Source: Bacteroidetes bacterium ADurb.Bin145
Lineage (GTDB): Bacteria; Bacteroidota; Bacteroidia; Bacteroidales; VadinHA17
DNA: 64,000 nt
Reading direction: 5' to 3'
Assembly (NCBI GenBank): GCA_002070505.1
Contig: MWDJ01000001.1
Location: forward strand, 278,918 to 342,917
In this document: piece after piece, positions 35,114-43,874 of the stretch
How the letters are laid out: each line of letters starts with the position of its first letter
Numbering within the stretch: the stretch's first letter is position 1
The notes under the pieces: model-generated
What the model was told of the DNA's origin: nothing
Databases searched by the model: none
What the model saw: the letters and a program-made list of their open reading frames with translations, nothing else
Made by a program: the position numbers and the translations under genes

Positions 35114-36934
35114 TTATGCAAGCAGCCCTCCGTTCTGGTAGATTTCCATCTGGACAGCAGAAAAAGGATCTGCAAATGTTTGTTTATCGTTTGAGATGTT
35201 TTTTATCATACCGGTCTTAAGATCGATCCGGATCTTATCACCTTCCTTCAGGTCAAGGTCATCAAATGATTTACATGTGAGTATCGGTAAGGCAGCATTT
35301 ATTGCATTCCTTTCATAAATAGCACCAAATGATTCTGCCACAATAGCTTGTATTCCAAGGGAAAGGAAACAATCCACAGCCTGCTGTCTGGAACTGCCAG
35401 AGCCGAAATTTTTTCCCGCAATAATTAAAATATCACCTGGAGACGTTTTCTTTGCAAAATCTTCATAACCGGACAGGTTGTCAAATGTATACTGTCCCAT
35501 CTCCTTCACCTCTGTAACTGCCAGATATCTGTTGTGGAAGATCATATCAGTGTCAATATTATCCTTCCGGATGATCCGGATCCGTCCTTCAAGAGTTTCC
35601 GGTTTAGAAGAAACTGATCGTCCGCTTGAGACTGATGACCGAGAGGTTGTAAGAGAAGATGATGAAGTTTTGAATACTGATGGTTCAGATGGTATCTTAT
35701 CAGGGGTTGTTATATAACCTGCTACAGCTGAAGCAGCAACTATTTGGGGAGAAGCAAGATATACACTTCCCTTACCCTGCTTACCGGGGAAATTCCTGTT
35801 GCCTGTGCTGACAGTCACTTCACCAGGACCATTCTGTCCTACCTGTCCTGCTGCACAGCCAGCACATCCTGCATTTGAGATCAGTGCTCCGGATCGTTTG
35901 AAAATTTCCAGAATACCCTCACTGAGGCATTGTTTCCATATTGAATCTGTTGCAGGAACAATTTTCAGTACAACTCCCGGCGCAACTTTTCTGCCGGTAA
36001 GAATTGAAGCAGCCGCATGCATATCTTCCATCCTTCCGTTTGTACAGCTGCCTATAAATGCCGAATCGATCTTTTGTTGTATTACAACATTTATCTCTAC
36101 AACATCATGAGGCTGACCGGGCCGTGAAATCATTTGTTTGAATTTTGAAACATCAATTTCATGTGTTTCCTGATATATAGCATCGGCATCAGCAAAAACA
36201 GGACTGAAGCTTTTACCGGATAGATTTCTGCAGAAGTCAGTGATTTCCCGTGAAGGTGGAAAAAGGATAATTATGGCTCCCATTTCAGTAGCCATTGAGG
36301 AAATAGTGATTCTTTGATCCAGGGTCAGATTTCTGATACATTCTCCATAAAGTTCCACGGACTTACCCAGCAGTGAATTTGCCCCGAAGATCCCGAGCAG
36401 ATTAAGTACAATGTCTTTTGCAGTGACATCTTCAGGGAGATCTCCGGTAAAAACTATTTTTACTGAAGGAGGTACCCGGAACCAGAGTTTGCCTTTATGC
36501 CAGGCAGCTGCAATATCCATATCACCCATACCCTGTCCGAATGCACCAACAGCCCCGAGGATGTTGGCATGAGAGTCGGTTGAGACAGCAGTTAACCCCG
36601 GAAAAACATATCCTTCATCGATTAAAAGGTGCGTTCCTATACCTGAATCGATATCGTAGACCTTAATATTATTTTCTCTGGCAAAGAGCCTGCACAGCTG
36701 CTGATTGACAGCATATTTCTGATCAGAGCCTGTGGGATTACAGTCGAAAGTAAAAAGTGTCTTTTCCGGATCGTTTACCGTAAGCATATTATCGCGAAGA
36801 TGCTTCACAACATTTGCACCACCGAAGTCGCGCGCAACCCTTACATCAATTCTGATATCAACAATATCACCAGTCCGGACAGATTCTTTATCAGAATGTG
36901 CTGCGATAATTTTTTCAAGTAATGTCATAGCCAT
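35114..36934 (-). CDS. Fused aconitase-family hydro-lyase (LeuC+LeuD type), copy B
   Basis: A 606-residue paralogue of its neighbour with the same fusion. Cluster ligands lie in IGSCTNGR and NAGCAGCAAG; the swivel domain has GKNFGSGSSRQQAVD. A Ser-rich linker of about 30 residues (near 415-445) joins the two halves. The specificity loop reads NIDTDMIFHNRYLAVTE, that is YLA where family members often have YLR. The two copies are divergent, which suggests two different steps or a two-subunit enzyme with each chain fused, not redundancy. It begins 34 bp after the AraC-type regulator gene. Confidence 0.8.
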   Translation of the reverse strand: MAMTLLEKIIAAHSDKESVRTGDIVDIRIDVRVARDFGGANVVKHLRDNMLTVNDPEKTLFTFDCNPTGSDQKYAVNQQLCRLFARENNIKVYDIDSGIGTHLLIDEGYVFPGLTAVSTDSHANILGAVGAFGQGMGDMDIAAAWHKGKLWFRVPPSVKIVFTGDLPEDVTAKDIVLNLLGIFGANSLLGKSVELYGECIRNLTLDQRITISSMATEMGAIIILFPPSREITDFCRNLSGKSFSPVFADADAIYQETHEIDVSKFKQMISRPGQPHDVVEINVVIQQKIDSAFIGSCTNGRMEDMHAAASILTGRKVAPGVVLKIVPATDSIWKQCLSEGILEIFKRSGALISNAGCAGCAAGQVGQNGPGEVTVSTGNRNFPGKQGKGSVYLASPQIVAASAVAGYITTPDKIPSEPSVFKTSSSSLTTSRSSVSSGRSVSSKPETLEGRIRIIRKDNIDTDMIFHNRYLAVTEVKEMGQYTFDNLSGYEDFAKKTSPGDILIIAGKNFGSGSSRQQAVDCFLSLGIQAIVAESFGAIYERNAINAALPILTCKSFDDLDLKEGDKIRIDLKTGMIKNISNDKQTFADPFSAVQMEIYQNGGLLA

Positions 36935-36968
36935 AATCCCGGCAGATTAAAGAAGGTCAGCTTATAAT

Positions 36969-37817
36969 CTATCTGAATTGCGCCCTGTAGTCCCTCGGAG
37001 AGATCCCTTCAGTTTTGCGGAACTGTTTATTGAAGTTTGAAATACTTGTAAAACCACACTCAACGGCAATATCGTGCACCTGGTAATCAGTTTCACGGAG
37101 CAGATAACATGCTTTGTTTGTTCTTACACGGTTAAGGTATTCAACGAAGCCTGCACCGCAGTTCTTCTTGAAGAACCTGCTGAATGCAAAAGGGCTCATT
37201 TTCGCGATCCTGGCGATCTTTTCAAGCGATATTGGCTTGAAATAGTTTTCTCTTATATAGGTATAAATCTCGGCCATTCGTTTATTACCTCTTTCATCAT
37301 ATGCCTGTTTATAATTCTCTGAGCAGAGGAATTCTTTTTTCTCTGCATTGCATAATATTCTCAGTATGTTGAAGAAATCGATCATTTTATCGAGGCCGCT
37401 ATCATTGATCATCTGGACGAGGTACTTTTCTGCTGTCTGGGCATCTCTGACTGAAAAGCCCAGGCCTCTCTCAGATAATCCGAGAAGTTCATTCAGGGAT
37501 CTCATTTCATGCTGGGCAAGCAGGGAATCTCCGATTGATGATTTTTTAAAATGCATCATGATGCCATGATTATCCGGCAGGCCTTTTTCGCTTTTATAGT
37601 AGTTCCATGAATGGGGGATGTTTCCCGCAATAAATACCATATCATACTTGTCGAATAATTCAACACTATCCCCGATAATACGTGTTCCGTTGCTTTTAAT
37701 ATTAAGAACAAGCTCATATTCAGGATGGAAGTGCCAGATACCCGTTGTATCATTTATATAACAGGCGTTAAATCCTCCATTATCATTAAATGATATCTGT
37801 TCGAGTTCAGCAACCAT
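36969..37817 (-). CDS. AraC-family transcriptional regulator
   Basis: A 282-residue regulator with an N-terminal cupin-like sensing domain (TGIWHFHPEYELVLNIKS, then AGNIPHSW) and a C-terminal double helix-turn-helix (about 180-280) with SLEKIARIAKMSPFAFSRFFKKN and VHDIAVECGFTSISNFNKQFRKTEGISPRDYR. It precedes the two aconitase-family genes on the same strand by 34 bp and probably regulates them or is co-transcribed. The sensed ligand is unknown; the sensor resembles those of sugar regulators. Confidence 0.9.
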   Translation of the reverse strand: MVAELEQISFNDNGGFNACYINDTTGIWHFHPEYELVLNIKSNGTRIIGDSVELFDKYDMVFIAGNIPHSWNYYKSEKGLPDNHGIMMHFKKSSIGDSLLAQHEMRSLNELLGLSERGLGFSVRDAQTAEKYLVQMINDSGLDKMIDFFNILRILCNAEKKEFLCSENYKQAYDERGNKRMAEIYTYIRENYFKPISLEKIARIAKMSPFAFSRFFKKNCGAGFVEYLNRVRTNKACYLLRETDYQVHDIAVECGFTSISNFNKQFRKTEGISPRDYRAQFR

Positions 37818-37910
37818 GGTAGTACCAATTAATCAGGTAGATATCAAATTTAGACAATATTTTCTCAATTTAAAAGGAGAGGGTGACTTTAATTATTTTT
37901 CACATAAAAC

Positions 37911-37941
37911 TTTGATAATTAAATATTATTTTGTAAATTTG
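37911..37941 (+). promoter_or_regulatory. Consensus promoter of the small RNA
   Basis: TTTG (37911-37914), a 19-bp spacer and TAAATTTG (37934-37941) are an exact match to the Bacteroidota housekeeping promoter. The expected start is about 37946-37950, just before the structured RNA. Confidence 0.7.
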
Positions 37942-37947
37942 TTGCAA

Positions 37948-38164
37948 GCTCATGCTATTGGTAATAAGAGGAGATGAGCAAGGGTTGGGAGTGAAAATCA
38001 ACAGGATTGTATTGCAGACATTGACTTTCACATCAGGGACCTGAGGTAAAGCGCCAGCTTACTATGGTTCCGTCCTTTTATCAGACAGTAGACACGGGAA
38101 TTATCTTATTAATTAAACCCGCTCCCTGATCTTCACAACCACCCTTCCTCCTCTTATTTTTTTA
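37948..38164 (+). ncRNA. Structured small RNA, possibly 6S RNA
   Basis: About 215 nt between a perfect promoter and a T run (38157-38163), with no ORF. Its ends pair: TAAGAGGAG (37965-37973) with CTCCTCTTA (38148-38156), and AAGGG (37980-37984) with CCCTT (38142-38146). Inside, GTGAAAATCAA (37991-38001) pairs with TTGACTTTCAC (38021-38031) with one mismatch, and ATCAGGGA (38032-38039) pairs perfectly with TCCCTGAT (38123-38130). An end-closed rod with an internal opening and this length suits 6S RNA (the Bacteroidales-1 motif is another possibility). It has no tmRNA, RNase P or SRP RNA signatures. That it is a real RNA is likely; the name is tentative. The same gap (37818-38270) holds nothing else I can call. 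Confidence 0.6.
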
Positions 38165-38270
38165 TACCCCTAATTAAAATTCCGGTTCTTAATTAATGAT
38201 AATAATTTCGGTTATCTTTGGGAAACGGGTATATTTTTATGCGAGGTATGGGTAATCCTTTATTCATCTG

Positions 38271-38984
38271 ATGAAAACTTATATCAGAAGACGGGAGAAG
38301 AACGATCAGCTTGTCGTTCTTTATGCAGGCTGGGGATGTGATGAAAATCTGTTCCTTCCAATGCTGGATGAAGATCGTGATTTCATCCTTTTTTATAATT
38401 ATTCAGCTGACGAAGCCCTAGTCCTTCCACAAATGAAATCATACAGAAAGATAGTACTTATCGGATGGTCGCTTGGCGTATGGGCAGCGCAATATTTGTT
38501 ATCAAAGACAGGCATTGACCCTGATATAAGGATCGCCGTAAACGGAACACCGATACCTGCAGATGACAAGTACGGGATCCCGCTGCGTATCTTTGAAGGC
38601 ACACTTAACAATATCACTGAAGAGAATATGCATAAGTTCTATTTCAGGATGTTCGGGGATAAGAAAACAAATGAGCTGAATAAGGAAATGGTCCCTAAAA
38701 GAACTCTTAAATCACTTCATGATGAGCTTAGATGGCTGTACAACAGGATGATGGAGCAAACTGATTCAGGTTTCAGATGGGATTATGCATTGACAAGTGA
38801 GATAGATCGTGTTTTCCCATATGAAAATGTCAATAACTACTGGGCAAAGGAAAAAAATACCAAACATATTATCCTTCCCGTTCCACATTATTTCTTCAAT
38901 AACTGGAAATCATTTGCCGAATTCATTGACTTCGTGGAAAACTACGGAAAAAAGCGAGTAACAAAGCAAAAAAAAGTATCCTGA
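38271..38984 (+). CDS. bioG: BioG-like pimeloyl-ACP methyl ester esterase (DUF452)
   Basis: A 237-residue alpha/beta hydrolase of the DUF452/BioG family. The opening LVVLYAGWGCDENLF, the nucleophile elbow IGWSLGVWAAQ (GxSxG) and the late PVPHYFFNNWKS with the catalytic His are family marks. BioG removes the methyl ester that disguises pimeloyl-ACP in the BioC pathway of biotin synthesis. No other biotin gene is in the window, so the role rests on the family alone. It converges with the YihY gene after 1 bp. Confidence 0.8.
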   Translation: MKTYIRRREKNDQLVVLYAGWGCDENLFLPMLDEDRDFILFYNYSADEALVLPQMKSYRKIVLIGWSLGVWAAQYLLSKTGIDPDIRIAVNGTPIPADDKYGIPLRIFEGTLNNITEENMHKFYFRMFGDKKTNELNKEMVPKRTLKSLHDELRWLYNRMMEQTDSGFRWDYALTSEIDRVFPYENVNNYWAKEKNTKHIILPVPHYFFNNWKSFAEFIDFVENYGKKRVTKQKKVS

Positions 38985-38985
38985 A

Positions 38986-40329
38986 CTAAAGGTCTTTTAT
39001 CAGGATATTTGAATTTGATTTAGCTGTCAGCCTTTCGTATTTCTCAAGGATTGCAATGACCTTGTCATATTCTTTACTCTTGACAACCATCCTCCTTGCA
39101 ACACCTTTCCGGTCAAGCCGCGATAAAACATAACTCACTGTAAGCTTGTTAATATCCATTGCCGGCTGATAAAGCCTTTCCTTCTGCTCATTTTCATGTA
39201 TGACGGAAACCAGTGACGCTCCGCTAAGATCATCGAGAATATCCCTTGCAAGCCTCACAGGAATTTTTAGCGACCTGCTTATTTTTTCAGCGCTTATAGG
39301 TCGCTCACCTGCTGAGAAATTGCGGATTATCATATGGAGTATCATCAGAATAAGGGCACGCTTCTGAAAATGGCTTATATTCAATGCTTCAGATTCAAAT
39401 TCGTACCTCGAAACGTTCTGATTAGCGAAAGACAATTCCGCACCAAGAAGAATTATTATCCATGCTGTTTGCAGAAAGATTATGAATAGCGGAATTGCAG
39501 CAAGTCCTCCATATATGAAATTAAGCTTTGTAATACCGAACTGGAGATCCATATACAGCCACTGCAACAGTTTAAGAAATGTTCCTGCTATTATCCCTGA
39601 TAATAAAGCCGGTACGAACTTGACCTTTGCATTTGGCATCACGATGAACAGGAGTGTAAGCACTATCCATGTGAGCAAATATGGAGTAAACCTGACGAGT
39701 GAACTTATAACAGGCTTGAAATAAGACAGGATAGAAGCCTGATTCAGAAATTCATTAAGATTCTTGCTTATAATGAAGGTGATACTGCTTGAAAGGATTA
39801 TGAATATCGGAGCCACAAGCATTATAGTCAGGTAGTCCGTAAATTTCCTGTACCATGGTCTTGATGAAGAGACCTGCCAAATATGATTGAATGAGTTTTC
39901 TATCTGTGAAAGAAGAGAAATAACTGACCAGAAAAGTATTATAATGCCCACTCCTGCTATATATTCTCCCTGTGTTCCCTGAATTGTCAACTTTGCCCTC
40001 TCAAGCAAGGGAGTCAGCATTTCGCTGTATGTCTCGAACTCCTTTGTCCGAGTAATGATCGCAATCAGATTCTGATCAAGACCGAAACCTTTTGCTATCG
40101 CAAGGCCGATAGCGACAACGGGAATGATTGAGATAAGAGTATAAAAGGTTAGAGCGGAAGCTCTTAGCTGGACCTTATCATTCAGAAAGCCGCGGGCGGC
40201 AATCACTATTATCCGGAGCTGTCTGATCAGGAAGGTTCTGCGTTTGGATAATTCCGACAATGGAGTGTGCCAGATTTCGTCATTTAACCTTTTTACCTGG
40301 TCGACTGCCCAATTTACCGGATTCGTCAT
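38986..40329 (-). CDS. YihY/BrkB-family membrane protein with C-terminal winged-helix-like part
   Basis: A 447-residue inner-membrane protein with about six helices between residues 40 and 300. Typical segments are LRASALTFYTLISIIPVVAIG near residue 58, FWSVISLLSQIENSFNHIWQV near 132, and FNFIYGGLAAIPLFIIFLQTAW-like sequence near 265. The last 130 residues (ILMILHMIIRNFSAGERPIS onward) look like a winged-helix domain and are cytoplasmic. The old RNase BN label for this family is wrong; its function is unsettled. Confidence 0.85.
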   Translation of the reverse strand: MTNPVNWAVDQVKRLNDEIWHTPLSELSKRRTFLIRQLRIIVIAARGFLNDKVQLRASALTFYTLISIIPVVAIGLAIAKGFGLDQNLIAIITRTKEFETYSEMLTPLLERAKLTIQGTQGEYIAGVGIIILFWSVISLLSQIENSFNHIWQVSSSRPWYRKFTDYLTIMLVAPIFIILSSSITFIISKNLNEFLNQASILSYFKPVISSLVRFTPYLLTWIVLTLLFIVMPNAKVKFVPALLSGIIAGTFLKLLQWLYMDLQFGITKLNFIYGGLAAIPLFIIFLQTAWIIILLGAELSFANQNVSRYEFESEALNISHFQKRALILMILHMIIRNFSAGERPISAEKISRSLKIPVRLARDILDDLSGASLVSVIHENEQKERLYQPAMDINKLTVSYVLSRLDRKGVARRMVVKSKEYDKVIAILEKYERLTAKSNSNILIKDL

Positions 40330-40392
40330 TATTGATCTTTATTAAAATTTCAGGTAAAATTATATTGGTCGCCCTGCATTTTGAGAATGTAA

Positions 40393-41328
40393 TCAGAATA
40401 TCGGCAGTATTTTCCTTCTTCTGTGTATTTCCCTGAAGGTGCAGAACATGCATACTTTATAAAGACTGAAAAGTATTAATGAAGGATTTGGAGAATCGAG
40501 CTTTATCTCCATCTTGTCCTTGTACCGTATATAAAATCCGGCAAGCAATAAAGTCAGCCGGAATAATGCCAGCCTGTTGTAAAGTCTTAATATCCTTACT
40601 GTTGAAGCGAACGTTCTTTTATCAGTGACGCTGTCATACAAACGGCTGAGATTCTCAAGACCAAGCTTAGTCTTATTCAGGAATTCTTTATTCGACTCCA
40701 GCCCCTCATGAAACAATCCATTATCAATATGAAGGATCTTAATACCTGCTTTCTTGAGCTGATAACTCAGAAGCCTGTCTTCAAATCCGTACTGTTTAAG
40801 CTCTTCATTGAATCTCAGTTTTGAAAACACTGTTCTGTCAATCATTACATTGAAAGTTGAGAACAAAGTGTAAGGATGTTTTTCCCGTTCACCAGCCTTA
40901 CGCTGTTCCCTCTTCCACCCAATTTTCCATCTGAGGATCTTGTCAGGATCACCGGGAGGTGATTTATGATAAAGAATACCCCCGCATATCACCCTGGCTT
41001 TCGAAACATAAGGCAGCCATTTTGTGATATATGCTTCAGCAGTGCCGGGGATCATGGCATCTGCATCGATGAAAAGCAGATAGTCACCTTTAGCCTCAAG
41101 CACGAGCTTATTGCGTATTGCAGCACGGCCAATATTCTTTTCTGATACAATCAGTCTGACACCTGGTTCTTCGAGCGATTTGTATTTATTCCTGAAATCG
41201 GGTGCAGAACCATCATCACCAATCAATATCTCAAGGAATTCAGGTACTTTCCCGATACAGCTTTTCATGCTGTGAACAAGCGCCACTATATCATAATTAC
41301 AAACCGGAATAAGCAATGAGATTGTCAT
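40393..41328 (-). CDS. Family 2 glycosyltransferase
   Basis: The ATG at 41328 gives 311 residues starting MTISLLIPVCNYD, a normal GT2 start; the longer frame adds 25 residues with no match to the family. Motifs are IGDDGSAPDF, the DxD metal motif LLFIDADAMIPG near residue 85, and a GFEDRLLSYQLKKAG acceptor segment. It transfers a sugar from a nucleotide donor, for envelope polysaccharide or glycoprotein. The gene is isolated, with no other glycan-synthesis genes nearby. Confidence 0.85.
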   Translation of the reverse strand: MTISLLIPVCNYDIVALVHSMKSCIGKVPEFLEILIGDDGSAPDFRNKYKSLEEPGVRLIVSEKNIGRAAIRNKLVLEAKGDYLLFIDADAMIPGTAEAYITKWLPYVSKARVICGGILYHKSPPGDPDKILRWKIGWKREQRKAGEREKHPYTLFSTFNVMIDRTVFSKLRFNEELKQYGFEDRLLSYQLKKAGIKILHIDNGLFHEGLESNKEFLNKTKLGLENLSRLYDSVTDKRTFASTVRILRLYNRLALFRLTLLLAGFYIRYKDKMEIKLDSPNPSLILFSLYKVCMFCTFREIHRRRKILPIF

Positions 41329-41453
41329 CAGAATTACACCCTGGAATAACCATGCCAAAAATACAATTAATTTCCATATATTGTACTTTAATGACTTTGG
41401 CAAAGAAATTGCAATGACTAATTTTGCCGATATCTTCTAAACATAAAAATTCG

Positions 41454-42872
41454 ATGAAAAAGTTCATCACCGCAATATCATCCTTACTTCTGGTAATTTC
41501 TGCTTTCAGCCAGTCCAAAAACAATTATTCAATTTCCTTATCAGTTTCAGGCTTACGAGACTCATCAATATTCCTTGCATACCATTTTGGAGATAAGCAA
41601 TATATCACTGACACAACTATCCTAGATGCCAGAGGCAATGGGGTTTTCTCGGGAAAGGAGAAACTATCTCAGGGTATTTATATGATTGTTCTACCGGGTA
41701 AAAAATATTTCGAGCTTCTCATTTCAGACGATCAGAACTTTTCAGTAAGCTGCTCTTACAATGATTACTTCAATACCCTTAAGTTCACCGGATCCGATGA
41801 AAACACTGCCTTTGTTGCATATCAGAAAAAATGGGGTTCCCTGCAGCAGAGATCATCATCCAACTTAAAAAGGCTTCAATCGAACAAAGAGAACCAGGAT
41901 TCGGTCCGTATACTAAATGAAAAACAGAGGATACTTGAAGCTGAGATGAAATCATACCTTAGGACAATCTCCGATGAAAATAAGAATAATCTACTTGGCA
42001 TACTGGTTAAATCACTGATCCCCATTGATATACCTGAATTCAAAATAGAAGCCGGAACTCATAATCCTGATTCTGTAAGATGGGTAAAAAGATATAATTA
42101 CAACAAGGATCATTTTTTTGACAATATCGACCTGAAAGACGAAAGGCTGATAAGAACACCTATACTTCAGGCACGTCTCGACGCCTTCTTTTCGAATGTT
42201 GTTATACAATCTGCTGATTCAATAAACAGGGAAATCGACAAGATCATTAAGAAATGTGAATCGAATCCGAAGATGTTCCAGTTCATATCGGTCTATCTTT
42301 TCAATCATTTCCGTGAAAGTGAAATAATGGGCCATGATGCCGTGCTCGTAAAAATTGCAGACGACATATATCTTTCAGGTAAAGCCGACTGGGTGACGAG
42401 TGATTTTAAGAAAGACCTGCAAAGACAGGTTGAATTGCTGAGGCATAATCTGATAGGTATGAAGGCTGAAAATCTTGTGATGGATTCCTATAAAGGAATT
42501 TTCGTGGCACTTTATGATATCGAGAAAGAATTCACCATACTCTATTTCTGGGAACCAAACTGCGGATTCTGCAAGGAATACACTCCAAAACTAAGGGATT
42601 ATTACCTTAAAGCAAGGAATGAAGGTGTTGAGGTTTTTGCAGTATGCACAATAAGTGATAAAGCGGCATGGACAAAATATATAGATGAAAACAATCTGAG
42701 CTGGATCAATGGCTGGGATCCGGACAGAAGCTCTCATTTTGATTACTATTATAATGTCCAGACCACACCCATGGTATATATCCTTGACAGAAACAAGAAG
42801 ATAATTGCGAAGAAAATATCTGTTGATGATGTCCCTTCCTTTATAGAAACATACCGTAAGTATTACCGTTAA
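41454..42872 (+). CDS. Exported thioredoxin-fold protein (TlpA/ResA-like)
   Basis: The ATG at 41454 gives 472 residues with a signal peptide ending SAFSQ. An N-terminal beta domain (about 20-110) resembling DUF4369, a helical middle (about 115-330) with DUF5106-like features, and a C-terminal thioredoxin fold (about 345-470) with the active site EPNCGFCKEYTP (CxxC) and TTPMVYILD cis-proline loop can be seen. Such Bacteroidota proteins reduce disulfides in the periplasm. Its stop is adjacent to the btuD stop, so the two genes converge with no gap. Confidence 0.85.
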   Translation: MKKFITAISSLLLVISAFSQSKNNYSISLSVSGLRDSSIFLAYHFGDKQYITDTTILDARGNGVFSGKEKLSQGIYMIVLPGKKYFELLISDDQNFSVSCSYNDYFNTLKFTGSDENTAFVAYQKKWGSLQQRSSSNLKRLQSNKENQDSVRILNEKQRILEAEMKSYLRTISDENKNNLLGILVKSLIPIDIPEFKIEAGTHNPDSVRWVKRYNYNKDHFFDNIDLKDERLIRTPILQARLDAFFSNVVIQSADSINREIDKIIKKCESNPKMFQFISVYLFNHFRESEIMGHDAVLVKIADDIYLSGKADWVTSDFKKDLQRQVELLRHNLIGMKAENLVMDSYKGIFVALYDIEKEFTILYFWEPNCGFCKEYTPKLRDYYLKARNEGVEVFAVCTISDKAAWTKYIDENNLSWINGWDPDRSSHFDYYYNVQTTPMVYILDRNKKIIAKKISVDDVPSFIETYRKYYR

Positions 42873-43874
42873 TTACAGGTGTTTCCCTGTTGACAGGACC
42901 CTCACAAGATCATACAGTTTATTGAAATAATGCTGTTTCCCGCTTACTGAAAGGATCCATTGCCTGTTTTTTGCCGATGGCGAAATGATGTACGGGTCAG
43001 CAGGTTCCCGGTTTACAGAATAACCTATGCGGTTTAGAGCTTTGCGGGTCCATTGATATGAAGGTCCTTCTCCTTCGACATAGATTGAATCGGAAAATTC
43101 AGTCCTGAATAAGAATGTTCCGTCATTTTTGTCAAATCCAATGTTGCCTGATTTGAATAAATGATCAAATGATCCGTCAAGTACCAGGTCTTCAGGAGCT
43201 CCTTCAGTAATCCCTTCATCAAGCATCATCCAGATCCTGTGGGCCTGATTGACTGCAATATTGAGGTCATGCGTCGAAAAGATAATTGTCCGTCCTTCAG
43301 ATGCCAGACTGAGCATCAGTTTAATGATATCGAATTTACTTACAATGTCAAGAAATGCTGTAGGTTCATCCATTATGAGAATATCTGTCTCCTGCGCAAG
43401 TATCCTGGCTATCATGGTACGTTGCCTCTCACCATCTGAAAGGCTTGAAATGTATCTGGATTCAAATCCAGCCAGGCCGGTTTTCTTCAGGGCATCCTTT
43501 ACAGCAGCGTATGAAAGTTCATCAGTCTGTCCTATCCAGTTTGTGTAAGGATATCTACCAAGTGCAACAAGATCGAATACTGTCATATTACTGACTCTGA
43601 TTATTTCTGTCGAAATATATCCGATCCTCCTGGCCATCTGATTCCGTGACATTTCTTTCAGGTTTTTACCATCAATCACTACTTTACCTCCAAGTACAGG
43701 CTGCAAGCCCAGAAGAGTTCGCAACAATGTGCTTTTTCCGATACCGTTCCTGCCAATTACTGCAACAAGCTCTCCCTTAAGTGCTTCTGCAGAGAGTGGA
43801 GGTAAAAGTCGTTTTGACCCATAACCTATAATGAGAGAACCAACTGACACCAATTTATCTTTACTCCTATCCAT
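42873..43874 (-). CDS. btuD: ABC transporter ATPase of the vitamin B12 uptake system
   Basis: A 333-residue ABC ATPase of the iron/B12 class. Walker A is GRNGIGKST, the signature is SLSDGERQR, Walker B is ILIMDEPTAFLD, and the H-loop is STHDLN. After the standard 250-residue domain there is an extra C-terminal region of about 80 residues (GNIGFDKNDGTFLF onward) not present in E. coli BtuD. It overlaps the permease gene by 8 bp. The cobalamin assignment comes from the riboswitch ahead of the operon. Confidence 0.86.
   Translation of the reverse strand: MDRSKDKLVSVGSLIIGYGSKRLLPPLSAEALKGELVAVIGRNGIGKSTLLRTLLGLQPVLGGKVVIDGKNLKEMSRNQMARRIGYISTEIIRVSNMTVFDLVALGRYPYTNWIGQTDELSYAAVKDALKKTGLAGFESRYISSLSDGERQRTMIARILAQETDILIMDEPTAFLDIVSKFDIIKLMLSLASEGRTIIFSTHDLNIAVNQAHRIWMMLDEGITEGAPEDLVLDGSFDHLFKSGNIGFDKNDGTFLFRTEFSDSIYVEGEGPSYQWTRKALNRIGYSVNREPADPYIISPSAKNRQWILSVSGKQHYFNKLYDLVRVLSTGKHL

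Noticed and set aside
37948..38164. tmRNA, RNase P or SRP RNA
   Set aside because: There is no tRNA-like end or tag frame, no RNase P core motifs and the length and pairing do not fit SRP RNA.
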